This document shows, piece by piece, positions 28,310 through 37,912 of a DNA stretch of 64,000 nucleotides. The position numbers were made by a program, and so were the translations under genes. The first letter of the stretch is position 1; every line of letters starts with the position of its first letter. The stretch is from Ruminiclostridium sufflavum DSM 19573. Lineage in GTDB: Bacteria > Bacillota > Clostridia > Acetivibrionales > DSM-1351. The notes under the pieces were generated by a model that was not told the origin of the DNA, ran no database searches, and was given only the letters and a program-made list of their open reading frames with translations. The stretch lies in the NCBI RefSeq assembly GCF_003208175.1, contig NZ_QKMR01000025.1:1-64000 (forward strand). The letters are read 5' to 3'.

Positions 28310-30283
28310 TTAATTCAGTTTTGAATTGCTGTCCATAACAGCTATAAATTCCTTTTTCATATCATATAAATAATAAACAAACGGTACCAGCAATTTAATA
28401 GGGTCATTTTCCGATTGCTCGTCAGATAACAGCTTTACAGTCTGCTCTCTGAATTCCTTATACACCTCTGAACCATACGACTTGCTTTTTGCCAGCCCTG
28501 AAACAAGCATTATCTTCAGAACCGGATTTTCCGGAGCAGAAAGAGCAAGGCTTAAATAGCAGTTCAGTATATTTCTTTCACCCCATAAGTTTTCAAATTT
28601 AACAAATCTGTTATCCACCAGCGACTGCATTAAGGATTGTCCTAAAGCGCTTAAATAATTGAAAGCAATGTCTCCCGACGGAGTATTATAATAATTTGGC
28701 TCCGCAGCTTCAATATTTATTGCCTTTGCTATTTCATCAGTTATATTATTAATAGACTCAACAAAGTCATCATTATTTTCTGTGCCTGAAAGTTTCGTTT
28801 CGTATGACCGGACTGACTGACTTCCGCTTTCAAATAATATTACCTTAACACCGTATCCGTCCTGATTTGCCGTAATGCAACCCGTAACCAACAAATCCAA
28901 ATCATTTGTTCTGGCTGCATCCGCCAATTGTGTGCTGCTGTATTCTGCTTTTGTTACTGCCGGTCCGATATCTTTTACGATTGGAACAAGTAATTTTGAT
29001 TCCGCATTAAATTTGAATAATAATACCTCCTGCAGCATTAACGGTATGCTTCTGGTCATTCTTCCAGTTTCGTCTTCAAGCTGTAGCTCCGTAACCTTCT
29101 CAGTTTTATCAGTCAAATCGGCAAAGGATAAAAAGCCGATGTTCTCTTTTTTTAAGTCCTTAGGCAAAAGCCATTCCGGAGACTTCAAGCCATAATACCA
29201 GATTGGCTTGTCCGTAACAACAAGCTCATATTCAATTTTTTCATTTGTATTTGAATTTTTAGAATCAGACTTTTTAATTATTTCAAAATCCTCTGACAGC
29301 TTCAATAAAACAGCCCTCACATCAGGCCTCCCGAGTTTCATCATCTTATTTACAAGCATCTGACCCTCAATATAATTTCTCGTCTGAATATATGCATGCA
29401 ATATATTGAGTCCGGCCATTACATCATGCTTATCAACATCATACAGCGGTGCTGCTATGTCAATAATTTCATCTATGTATCCGTTATTTCCCAAATCTCC
29501 CGAAATAATATACAATACCGGCAATTCATCTGCTGCCGTACTTAAAACATACTCATACACAGGCTTTGCACTTTCCAAGTCCCTCTGCTCCAGATAATAC
29601 CGGGCCAGATAAAGCTGAGGCAGCCAGCTTCCATTTATCGCAGTGATTTTTTTCAATAAATCCAGATATTGTTTTTTATCCTCGGCTTCACTATTCAATA
29701 TTATCCACCACTGAAGAGTTGCCTCCTGATTCGGATCCATGCAGAGGCTTTCCCAAATCAGCTCCAGCGCCCTTTCCCTCTCACCTATGGAATAATGAAC
29801 TCTCGCAAGATTTGTCAGTATTATTCCCGTTTTTCCAAATAATTTTATATATTCATTTAATGTTTTTTCAGCCTCACCATACAAATCCTTTGCCAGATAT
29901 GCCGCTGCAAGTGTGGTATATCCGCGTTCTTTATTCTCATCTATATGTACAAGGTGCTTTGCGGCATCAAGAGCCTCATCATTAAATTCATCCTTCAGCG
30001 CCAGCAGGATATCGTTATATAATGCATCAGCGGTATTCCAATGGTTCTTAAACTGCTCCGGCAAAACCGTGTTTTTCATTTCGTCCCTGGATATAAATAT
30101 TTTCTGGCCCCGTTCATCATAGCATTCAACAAAATCCTTTTCAGTAAGTTTCTTTTCATCAGTCTGACCATCTGTTGATTGGCTTTTCTCAGACCCGCCC
30201 TCGTCAGATTTTTTACTATCATCTTTATACACAAGCTTTATGTTACTTTTGTTTTTAGATAAAAACTCATTAAAAAACCCCAT
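28310..30283 (-). CDS. Tetratricopeptide-repeat protein of unknown function
   Basis: 657 aa, no signal peptide or membrane helix. A charged, low-complexity N-terminus (about 10-45, Lys/Asp/Ser/Glu rich) leads to TPR-like helical repeats at about 85-300 (for example YTTLAAAYLAKDLYGEAEKTL, then LARVHYSIGERERALELIWESL). The C-terminal ~300 residues show alternating beta/alpha character, with a segment GPAVTKAEYSSTQLADAA and ITANQDGYGVKVILFESGS. That resembles the adenylate/nucleotide or GNA1162-like 'TPR plus sensor' layouts, but I do not recognise a named family. A strong AGGGGG site precedes the ATG. Followed by a clear terminator; transcribed after, but 152 bp from, the zinc-ribbon gene. A scaffold or regulatory role is only suggested by the TPRs. 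Confidence 0.75.
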   Translation of the reverse strand: MGFFNEFLSKNKSNIKLVYKDDSKKSDEGGSEKSQSTDGQTDEKKLTEKDFVECYDERGQKIFISRDEMKNTVLPEQFKNHWNTADALYNDILLALKDEFNDEALDAAKHLVHIDENKERGYTTLAAAYLAKDLYGEAEKTLNEYIKLFGKTGIILTNLARVHYSIGERERALELIWESLCMDPNQEATLQWWIILNSEAEDKKQYLDLLKKITAINGSWLPQLYLARYYLEQRDLESAKPVYEYVLSTAADELPVLYIISGDLGNNGYIDEIIDIAAPLYDVDKHDVMAGLNILHAYIQTRNYIEGQMLVNKMMKLGRPDVRAVLLKLSEDFEIIKKSDSKNSNTNEKIEYELVVTDKPIWYYGLKSPEWLLPKDLKKENIGFLSFADLTDKTEKVTELQLEDETGRMTRSIPLMLQEVLLFKFNAESKLLVPIVKDIGPAVTKAEYSSTQLADAARTNDLDLLVTGCITANQDGYGVKVILFESGSQSVRSYETKLSGTENNDDFVESINNITDEIAKAINIEAAEPNYYNTPSGDIAFNYLSALGQSLMQSLVDNRFVKFENLWGERNILNCYLSLALSAPENPVLKIMLVSGLAKSKSYGSEVYKEFREQTVKLLSDEQSENDPIKLLVPFVYYLYDMKKEFIAVMDSNSKLN

Positions 30284-30435
30284 TGAAACTACCCCCTGTT
30301 TATCTTTTTGAAGAAAAAATCTCTTATATTACATTATTTTACCATAATTAAATATATCTCGTCATTAAATATTAAAATAAAATAAAAATAGACAGAGAAG
30401 TATAATTTTAAAAATATATTAATATTATACTATCA

Positions 30436-30864
30436 TCATTCAGAACCAGAGTTTTTTTGGTTGTTTATTTCATTCATCTGCCTTATGTAATTTAATTGTG
30501 TCTCTGTTTTAGGGTAAATATTGGAGTTAACATTATTTGAATTTATATCACTCGCTATTTTTTCTATTCTCTGAGCATGCTGCTCCTCTGTTATTTTTTT
30601 GCCGATAAGCTCCGTATTACATTCCGCTATCAGCCTCAGCTCGTTAAACTTTTCATTATCCAGCCTTACGCCATGGTGGCAAATAGGACAAAACAGCAGG
30701 TGCTCCGATGAGTATGGGATAACCGGAATAAAAAAAAGTGTAAACCATGTTTTCCTGCTGTGAAGTATCCAAACCTTATCGTTATTGCAGTGCTCGCAAT
30801 GAAAAACCTTTACCGGCCCGTGATTTTTAACTGTCTGATGTCCCCATCCAAATATAAAAAACAT
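30436..30864 (-). CDS. Zinc-ribbon protein
   Basis: ~142 aa. Opens with FFIFGWGHQTVKNHGPV and carries two Cys pairs, CEHC and CPIC, separated by the hydrophobic stretch TWFTLFFIPVIPYSSEHLL. This is the layout of a family of small zinc-ribbon, possibly membrane-associated proteins of unknown function. The C-terminal half is polar and Asn-rich, probably disordered. A frame opens at 30876, but GGAGAA stands six bases before the ATG at 30864, and the family usually begins at this point. Unlinked by function to its neighbours. Confidence 0.75.
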   Translation of the reverse strand: MFFIFGWGHQTVKNHGPVKVFHCEHCNNDKVWILHSRKTWFTLFFIPVIPYSSEHLLFCPICHHGVRLDNEKFNELRLIAECNTELIGKKITEEQHAQRIEKIASDINSNNVNSNIYPKTETQLNYIRQMNEINNQKNSGSE

Positions 30865-30975
30865 ATTTTTCTCCATTTCATTCTATAAAATATTTATTCT
30901 TATATCATATTTTACCATATTTCTTACCTATAGAAAATTTTTCAGCTATAAAAAGAAAGCCTGTTAATAAAGCAA

Positions 30976-31011
30976 AGCCTCATATAACCGTTCTGACGGC
31001 TATGCAAGGCT
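30976..31011 (-). terminator. Terminator of the GGDEF-EAL gene
   Basis: Compound hairpin: AGCCT + CATA pairs with TATG + AGGCT (two-base bulge), with an inner CCGT/ACGG stem. A T-rich minus-strand tail (TTTGCTTTATT) follows. Confidence 0.6.
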
Positions 31012-31017
31012 AAAAAC

Positions 31018-34000
31018 TTAGTATTGCTCCAGCTTATTCATGTATCCCGATACATAGTCAATAAAATTGTTTACGGATAACGGCTTTGAATATATAAAGC
31101 CCTGAATGACATCACATCCTATTTCTCTTAAGAACTTAACTCTTTCATCATCCTCGATTCCCTCCGCGACAATCTTCATTCCTAAGCCCTTTGCCATTGC
31201 AACCACGCTTGTAATTACAGAATTGTCACGCTGCCTGTTATTGGACTCCTTAAAGAAAAGCCTGTCCATTTTAATGACATCAACCGGCAATTCCTTAAGT
31301 AGATTCAGAGACGAGCTTCCTGCTCCAAAGTCATCAAGCGCACAGGAAAACCCACTTTGCTGCAGCTTTTCCATTATATTCTTAAAGGTATTATAATCTT
31401 CAAAAACCGCACTCTCTGTAAACTCAATTTCTATGGCTCCATCCGGTATATTGTATTTGTTTTTAGTGTCAATATAATATTCCAGAAAATGCTCATATTC
31501 CAAATCTATTTTTGACACATTAACTGCTATCCTTATATCTCTGCACCAAGCTTCCTCAATATGCGTATTTATAAATTTACAGGTCAGCTCCATTATATGA
31601 CGATCCAATTTCGCAATAAATCCATTTTTTTCAAAAGCAGGTATAAACGAATTGGGATATATAATCGTTCCATCTGCTTTAATCCATCGTACAAGCGCTT
31701 CCGCGCTTAATACCTTGTCCTTCATCTGTATGTAATGCTGCGGCTGCAAATATATCTGAAACTCATTTTTTTCCATTGCTTCATCAAAGGACCTTATGAT
31801 TTCTGTCTCTTCAATGAATTTGTCACGCATCCTCTCGTCATAGACAACAAAGCCCTTTACATCATCTATACCTGTCTGAAGCGCAAAATTTGCTCTCTCA
31901 ATCATATCCTTAACAGTATATTTTCCTTGACCCTTATACAGATATATACCTGAATTAATTTTCATTGAATAGTCTGATCTGGTCTGAAGCTCATAGCCTT
32001 CAATATTCATATTAAACGTTAGAAACCAATTTTCAATATCGCTTACTTCCGTATATGGAAAGAAAATAACATACTGCCTGTCGGAATACTTTGTTGCTAT
32101 GCTGTCCTCAGGCAAATGGATATCAACAAGCTCTCCCAGATGCCGTATGATATCATTCCCCTTTTGCCTTCCATAAATATTTAAATATAATTCATAATTA
32201 TGGATTCTCATGCTTATAAATGCATATTTCTTGCATAAGCTGTTCTCCTTAATTATTCTTTCGGTCTCTGCCTCAAAATAAGCCTTGTTCCAGATTCTGG
32301 TCTGGACATTGTTTCTGTTTGAGCTTTTATATATAAATTTTTGATTATACATCTGCTGGTCAGCTTCCGCTATGATCTCACTCAGCGGCTTATCTTCGGT
32401 ACATACTGACAGACAGCCTCCAAGACTGACTGTAACATTAGTCGGCATGTCATACAAATCCTTTGCCATTTCCACATAATCATCAATTTCATCTATTATA
32501 TTTTTTACACTGTCTTCTGTATAAGCTCCTGTCAGTAAAAGATTGAACTCATCCCCGCCGGTACGAAACGCCATCCCTTTCAGCTTTTTCATTTTAATCT
32601 GATTTTCCAGCGCATCGGCCAGAATGCGAAGTGCCTTATCGCCCCACTCATGACCGTAACGGTCATTAATCGTTTTCAGATTATTAACATCACCTACTAT
32701 ACAAATTAAATTTTGTTCTGAAGCCTTTGCATCCTCATATATACTCATAGAATGCAATTCAAAACCATTGCTGCTGTAAATTCCCGTAAGCAGGTCCTTA
32801 ACAGCATACCTCTCCAATTTGTCATACATTTCATGCAATGCGTGCTCCTGCCTCTGAGACTGAATAGCGCTGTCCATATTATGAATCCAATGCCTGTAAT
32901 TACGGTTAAAGAAAACCGGCTTATCCTCAAAGCAAATCACAGCATATCCGAAGGCTATTCCATAAAAATGCAGCGGCATGAAATAATAAATCATGGTCTT
33001 TTCCCGAGGTATTTCTATGTATGGAAGCATCTGTAACTTAGGAAAGCTTTCTACAGGGATAACCTTGCCAATGTTACTTTTGTGGTCCTGTATCACAACC
33101 AGAATTTTGCCGGAATATATAGCTTTTGTATCCTGTTTGGTCAGCCAATCTTCATTAAGACAGATATAAATGTCGCTGTAATCGCCCAAGTCCGGCAAAT
33201 AAGTCCTGCACCTGTCAAAGCATTCCTGAGGATTTTCTGAAGAAATTAAATCCTCCATCATAAAGTTATATTTTAAAAAGTGATTTTCAAAAGAATTTAT
33301 TTCAGCATTTTTCCATATTGAATAATCCAGAGGAATATTTATTTCTTCATGAGTGGGTCTGCATCCGCAGGTATTCCATATCAAAAGCCTGTCTTCATCA
33401 TCCTCCTGCTCAGGAAGCACCGTATTATATAATTTTTCATAAAGATACCGTACCGCTCTGGCTCCCAAAGCCCCGCCTGTACGCAAGGTAGATGTTATAT
33501 AATAGTTTTCCTTAACTTTTCGGTCAGTTGCATCATATCCTGTTACTACAATATCCTCAGGTATACTTAGCCCTCTTTTGGTTAATTCATCATAAATATC
33601 AACCGCCATAAGCTGATTGGCGCAGGCAACAGCCTGAGGCAGCTTTTCTCTTTTCATCAGTTCATCTGCCATTTTTCCCGTACATTCATAATAAAATGTA
33701 CCTTCAAAAATCAAAGACTCATCAATGGGTATCTGCCGCTCCATTAATGCCTCCTTATACGCCGTCAGTCTGTTAATTGCATGCTCATGGTGCAAGGGGC
33801 CTGATATAAAGGCAATAGAGGTAAACCCATGAACATCCGTCAGATGATGTATTATGCGTTTCATAAGGTCTATATCGTCAAATTTCATAGTCGGAAAAAA
33901 CTCGCTGTCATAATCAATACACAATACAGGACCGTTAAATTCCCTTTGCACCTTTTTCTCTAATCGCCTTGCAATCCCCGGAATACGAAGTGATTCCGGG

Positions 34001-34215
34001 ACAATAAGAACTGCATCAAGCATATTGAAATTTATCAGCTCATAAATCGAGCCCTCTCCCCTGACATATCTCTCCTGACCCATAGTTTGATTAAAATTTG
34101 TATATACAAAAAGATCAAAATCCAATCTCTTTGCCTCATTTGATATACCTGTCAAAAGGGTCATACAATGAGGTGCTTCTGCCTCTCCTATCAGTACTCC
34201 GATACGTTTTCGCAT
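31018..34215 (-). CDS. LacI-type sensor / GGDEF-EAL cyclic di-GMP enzyme
   Basis: ~1065 aa. Residues 1-280 are a periplasmic-binding-protein fold of the LacI/GalR type (KRIGVLIGE at the start, DIVVTGYDATD near its end), but with no DNA-binding domain and no signal peptide, so the sensor is cytoplasmic. A linker region (about 300-470) precedes a GGDEF domain with an intact RTGGDEFNLLL motif and no RxxD inhibitory site. Next comes a degenerate second GGDEF-like domain (YSDRQYVIFF at the signature), then an EAL domain with SAEALVRW, DDFGAGSSSL and VAEGIED, all expected for an active phosphodiesterase. It may therefore make and break c-di-GMP in response to a sugar-like ligand. Start: 34302 is possible, but the fold begins right at the ATG at 34215, downstream of GGGGGATGG. 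Alone in its transcript. Confidence 0.87.
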   Translation of the reverse strand: MRKRIGVLIGEAEAPHCMTLLTGISNEAKRLDFDLFVYTNFNQTMGQERYVRGEGSIYELINFNMLDAVLIVPESLRIPGIARRLEKKVQREFNGPVLCIDYDSEFFPTMKFDDIDLMKRIIHHLTDVHGFTSIAFISGPLHHEHAINRLTAYKEALMERQIPIDESLIFEGTFYYECTGKMADELMKREKLPQAVACANQLMAVDIYDELTKRGLSIPEDIVVTGYDATDRKVKENYYITSTLRTGGALGARAVRYLYEKLYNTVLPEQEDDEDRLLIWNTCGCRPTHEEINIPLDYSIWKNAEINSFENHFLKYNFMMEDLISSENPQECFDRCRTYLPDLGDYSDIYICLNEDWLTKQDTKAIYSGKILVVIQDHKSNIGKVIPVESFPKLQMLPYIEIPREKTMIYYFMPLHFYGIAFGYAVICFEDKPVFFNRNYRHWIHNMDSAIQSQRQEHALHEMYDKLERYAVKDLLTGIYSSNGFELHSMSIYEDAKASEQNLICIVGDVNNLKTINDRYGHEWGDKALRILADALENQIKMKKLKGMAFRTGGDEFNLLLTGAYTEDSVKNIIDEIDDYVEMAKDLYDMPTNVTVSLGGCLSVCTEDKPLSEIIAEADQQMYNQKFIYKSSNRNNVQTRIWNKAYFEAETERIIKENSLCKKYAFISMRIHNYELYLNIYGRQKGNDIIRHLGELVDIHLPEDSIATKYSDRQYVIFFPYTEVSDIENWFLTFNMNIEGYELQTRSDYSMKINSGIYLYKGQGKYTVKDMIERANFALQTGIDDVKGFVVYDERMRDKFIEETEIIRSFDEAMEKNEFQIYLQPQHYIQMKDKVLSAEALVRWIKADGTIIYPNSFIPAFEKNGFIAKLDRHIMELTCKFINTHIEEAWCRDIRIAVNVSKIDLEYEHFLEYYIDTKNKYNIPDGAIEIEFTESAVFEDYNTFKNIMEKLQQSGFSCALDDFGAGSSSLNLLKELPVDVIKMDRLFFKESNNRQRDNSVITSVVAMAKGLGMKIVAEGIEDDERVKFLREIGCDVIQGFIYSKPLSVNNFIDYVSGYMNKLEQY

Positions 34216-34302
34216 AAGTATGTCCATCCCCCGCCCTCGAGCGCAAAGCTCAGCCGAAGTACCGGCATGGACTGAATCCCCCTTTATATATAGCATAAGC
34301 AA

Positions 34303-34883
34303 TACTGGCTTTAAAACTTGTATCTGTAGTATTTAAGCTTTGTACAAAAATCAATTACTATCGGCTAAAGCCTCCTAAAGTCAAAACAAATTCAAACCCA
34401 AACTGTGTTCAAAATCAGCTTAAAAGCTTAATTCGCCTAAAAAGACTAGATATCGTCTCTAAGGCTTGAACCGCAATTGACTTTAGCCATTTACAGCCTT
34501 GAAATCAATACCGCTGTCTTAATAACAGCTGACTCCTGTCAAAGAATATATCTACCCAAAAGATGAAGATTAAATCTCAATCTTAATGCAAACCAAAATA
34601 ATTTTATATTATTGGTACTTTTAAAAACAACTTTTATAAACACTTTTAATTATATCATATTTTACCTTATTTTTCTACAAAATTAGTTTTTTTACATTAT
34701 ATATTTTTTTTATATAAATGCATCGGTTTTCCCGGTTGAAAATCATAAGTATCCAACATTATCAAGGTAATGTAAAGCCGGGTTATCCGGCAAGCATAGC
34801 ACCGAAAATGCAGTATTGCTGATTCCTGTAATACTGTTTGCAAGCAAACCACTGATAGCTTCCGGAAAGCTGAGCAAGCAGCC
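34303..34883. other. Long intergenic region with repeat copy A
   Basis: About 580 bp without a believable gene. It holds repeat copy A (34346-34486). An AT-rich stretch has a TATAAT-like hexamer on the minus strand near 34655, likely part of the promoter of the GGDEF-EAL gene. A short frame at 34697-34912 runs into the GH115 terminator and is not believed. Confidence 0.5.
34346..34486. repeat. Dispersed structured intergenic repeat, copy A
   Basis: Left end AAAAATCAATTACTATCGGC, right end AAGGCTTGAACCGCAATTGA ending at CTTTAG; the ends are inverted complements (TCAATT.C / GCAATTGA). Inside: hairpin GGCT-AA-AGCC, the block TCAAACCCAAACTG, GCTTAAAAGCTT and a small AGAC/GTCT hairpin. The blocks recur in the same order in copy B at 44875-45033. 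Confidence 0.65.
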
Positions 34884-34915
34884 AAAAAAGGCACAGGACT
34901 TTGTTGTCCCATGCC
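34884..34915 (-). terminator. Terminator of the GH115 gene
   Basis: GGCACAGGAC (34890-34899) pairs with GTCCCATGCC (34906-34915) with two G-U; the minus strand ends in TTTTTT. Confidence 0.85.
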
Positions 34916-34930
34916 TTATAATTTTTATAT

Positions 34931-37840
34931 TCAGAATACCGGCGAGGGCTTTATATAAAAGCTCTCCTCGGGGCCAAAAAATGAGTCCGGAAGCTTTTCT
35001 CCGGATAAAACCAGCTTTTGCAGGACAAGCCCTGCATCCATGCCATAAAGCCTGAGTGTATGTATTCCCTTAGTCAAAAAATGCTTAGTTTCGGTTAAAT
35101 GGATATTTTCCAGAACTGCCTTACACCAGCTGTCATTGTCATAATCTCCGGCAGCGAAATCAGGAGGCAGCGCATCAGCTATAACGATATTACCTCCGTC
35201 AAAGGACACCCCGTATCGCAGTCTGCTGTTTTTATATAAATTATTTGAGGGTGCGGCATACGTTGTCAGGATGTATTCCATAGCCCTCTCTGTTTTTATG
35301 ATATATTCCAGAAATGGTGCGTCTTCCGGCTTCTCAAAGAATGCTGTGACAGGAAACATTTTTACAGAGGACAGGGTACGTCCGTAGTTTTCAATAGTCC
35401 TCCATTGCGCAGCTGCTTTTGAAGCTTTGTTGGCAGTGTGCTCTGCCTCAATGGATACCACACCGTTAGTTTCAACAAAGGTCAGCACAGGCAGCCCGTC
35501 GGTATTTAAAACCTGCGCGGTAATATTCACCTGTACTTTTTCATCAGCACCATAAATACTTATGAAGCCGTTAGAATCCTTCAGCACCTTTGCCCAGTCA
35601 ACAGAAACCGCAATTGTCCTTCCGTCAATTACACAGCCTTCAGCACTGTCTGCTTTTATCCAGTCTGCGCTTGTTTCTATTCTATAATCAAAGGCCGTTC
35701 TTCCTCCATTGCTTATTGTAACAGAGTAACTCTCTTTGCCCGGATTGGTAAACGCAGGCAAAGCAGTACAGCCTGAACGGCATTCCTTCCCTGCTCCTTC
35801 TGCATCAACAATCAAACAGCTGCCTTCTTCCAGCATTACCTTACCGGTTTTCGGATATGTCCAGCCATCCGGATTCCAATATGTATATCCGATATGATGG
35901 GAGCTCATCATTCCCTTCCACTTGCCGCCCGACATACCGCGGTTATAAAATTTTTGCATATTCTCATCCGTTTCGATACATTCCTGCACCAAATCAGCAT
36001 AGAAGTTCGCAAGAGCACTCTTCCTCCTGAAATACAGATTATTCAGGCCCGCATATATTTGCATTTTTACAATATTCGCAGAGGCAGCGGCAGGATAATA
36101 AACCAACTGGTAGTATGCATCCCTGCATTCCTCTGAAAGCATAGCACGGTATTTCTTTGCTCTTTTCTCCATATCAATCGCCCTAGCCAATACTCTATGC
36201 GCTTCATTATAATTTGTACAGCTGTATGTGCTTGCAAAAGTAACCTCAGGTTTTTTGCTTCCGTTCATTTTTGTATAGTCTGACAATAAGCCTGCAATTC
36301 CATTTATAATTTCTTTTCCTGCATTATTTCCAAATTGCTGTGAAACCCACCTTTTTGTATATTCCCCTGTCTTGTTAATTCCAGCTGTTCCCCAAGTGTC
36401 AAAATCATAGGCCAGCTCCAAAAAATACGAAACAGGAAGCTCCATTGGTTTTAAATCCCCTACATTGACAATCCATATATCCCTCACCCCGTAAGCATAT
36501 GTCATGGACATCTGCTCCCACACCTTTTCAAGGGGTGTGGTATTAATCCATTCATAAGAAACCGGACCTCCATGATAGTCAAAATGATAGTACATTCCCC
36601 AGCCGGATTTCCTGTTTTGTTCCGCTTCAGACGGTAATGTACGTACATTTGCAAAGTTATCATCCGCAAGCATAATGGTAACATCATCAAGTATATCCCA
36701 ATGCCTCAGGCCTTCTGAATTCTCAGAGCCGTACCAGTATTTTTCCACCTCCTTATATATTGTCAGGACCTGAGGCCGCTTCTCCATACCGTGTTTTTTA
36801 AGTAAAGCTTTTTGTGTTTTTATAATATTCTTCAAAAGCTCTATATTTTCCCGCTCTGTTCCCTCTAGGGCAGAGTCCTGTTCTCCTCGCATACCAATTG
36901 TAATAAGGCTTTCAAAGTCTTTATTCCGCAGCAGGGCATCCTCCCAGAATCTGGTTATAGCCTCTGCATTTTTGGAAAAATCCCATGCTCCGTTTGTGCC
37001 ATACTGCCGATTGATATTCTTCCATTCTTTACCTGCACGGAACATCGGCTCATGATGAGAGGTTCCCATAACAATTCCATATGCATCTGCCAGCCTTGCA
37101 TTGGCAGCAGAGCTGCTCTTACCGTCTTCACTGAATACCGAGCTCCACATGGCAGGCCACAGGAAGTTACCCTTCAATCTCAAAAGCAGCTGAAACACTT
37201 TTTCATAAAACTCCTCATTAAAGCCGCCGAACATGCCGGCTGCCCATGAATCAAGCGACGGCCATTCATCGTTTAAGAAAAAGCCTCTGTATTTCACTGA
37301 CGGTTCTCTAGAAGTAAAATTCAAGCTGTCCTCCGCAATAATCAATTCCGGCTTTCTTACAGGTAAAACATCCCCCCAGTAAACCCACGGACTTATACCA
37401 ATTAATTCTGACATATGATAAATGCCGTAGATTGTTCCTCTCTTTTCGCTCCCTATTATTATTACAGCCCTGTCAACTTCTGATGCAGGCTTCTCAACAA
37501 CCTGTATCTTAAAGCACTCCCTCTTGTTTTCTATATCGGATATATCTAATTCACCCTTATTAATCAGGGAATCAATTATATCGTTGTTTCCAACGGTTCC
37601 TGCAATAATAACCGTTCCTTTAATCCCATCAATATTAGTTACAACTGCCGGCATCAACCCCGTAACCAGATTAACATCAGCAGCAAAAGACTCCGCTACA
37701 AGCTTCAGCCCGTTATAATCCTTACCTTTTGAATCTATGTATATTGCAGCGGTCTTTCCTCCGGTTGCAATTCCCACATCCAAGTTCTTATGAGATATTT
37801 TTTGTTTTACATTCTTATTAATTTTAGCACCATGCAGCAT
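34931..37840 (-). CDS. GH115 alpha-glucuronidase, cytoplasmic
   Basis: ~969 aa. Matches glycoside hydrolase family 115, xylan alpha-1,2-(4-O-methyl)glucuronidases. An N-terminal domain of ~150 residues (VVIAGTVGNND-like repeats of alpha-glucuronidase N-domains) is followed by the barrel with the hallmark segments YRGFFLNDEWPSLDSWA, LKGNFLWPAMWSSVF, MGTSHHEPM and ADDNFANVRTL, then a helical part and a C-terminal beta domain (about 800-969). No signal peptide or dockerin, so it should act inside the cell on imported aldouronic acids. The frame begins with GTG at 37858, but that codon lies in the GTGGAGG ribosome site, so the ATG at 37840 is used (spacing 11). It follows the HlyD-like gene by only 72 bp without a clear terminator and may be cotranscribed with the exporter. 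Confidence 0.9.
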   Translation of the reverse strand: MLHGAKINKNVKQKISHKNLDVGIATGGKTAAIYIDSKGKDYNGLKLVAESFAADVNLVTGLMPAVVTNIDGIKGTVIIAGTVGNNDIIDSLINKGELDISDIENKRECFKIQVVEKPASEVDRAVIIIGSEKRGTIYGIYHMSELIGISPWVYWGDVLPVRKPELIIAEDSLNFTSREPSVKYRGFFLNDEWPSLDSWAAGMFGGFNEEFYEKVFQLLLRLKGNFLWPAMWSSVFSEDGKSSSAANARLADAYGIVMGTSHHEPMFRAGKEWKNINRQYGTNGAWDFSKNAEAITRFWEDALLRNKDFESLITIGMRGEQDSALEGTERENIELLKNIIKTQKALLKKHGMEKRPQVLTIYKEVEKYWYGSENSEGLRHWDILDDVTIMLADDNFANVRTLPSEAEQNRKSGWGMYYHFDYHGGPVSYEWINTTPLEKVWEQMSMTYAYGVRDIWIVNVGDLKPMELPVSYFLELAYDFDTWGTAGINKTGEYTKRWVSQQFGNNAGKEIINGIAGLLSDYTKMNGSKKPEVTFASTYSCTNYNEAHRVLARAIDMEKRAKKYRAMLSEECRDAYYQLVYYPAAASANIVKMQIYAGLNNLYFRRKSALANFYADLVQECIETDENMQKFYNRGMSGGKWKGMMSSHHIGYTYWNPDGWTYPKTGKVMLEEGSCLIVDAEGAGKECRSGCTALPAFTNPGKESYSVTISNGGRTAFDYRIETSADWIKADSAEGCVIDGRTIAVSVDWAKVLKDSNGFISIYGADEKVQVNITAQVLNTDGLPVLTFVETNGVVSIEAEHTANKASKAAAQWRTIENYGRTLSSVKMFPVTAFFEKPEDAPFLEYIIKTERAMEYILTTYAAPSNNLYKNSRLRYGVSFDGGNIVIADALPPDFAAGDYDNDSWCKAVLENIHLTETKHFLTKGIHTLRLYGMDAGLVLQKLVLSGEKLPDSFFGPEESFYIKPSPVF

Positions 37841-37912
37841 TTTATCAGCAACCTCCACGCCTGCTTACGGCTCAAAAAGCAGTAAAAACCTATTTATGAA
37901 TACTTATTTTTA

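Noticed and set aside
34697-34912. 71-codon frame upstream of the GGDEF-EAL gene
   Set aside because: It overlaps the GH115 terminator hairpin and has no ribosome site; treated as chance.
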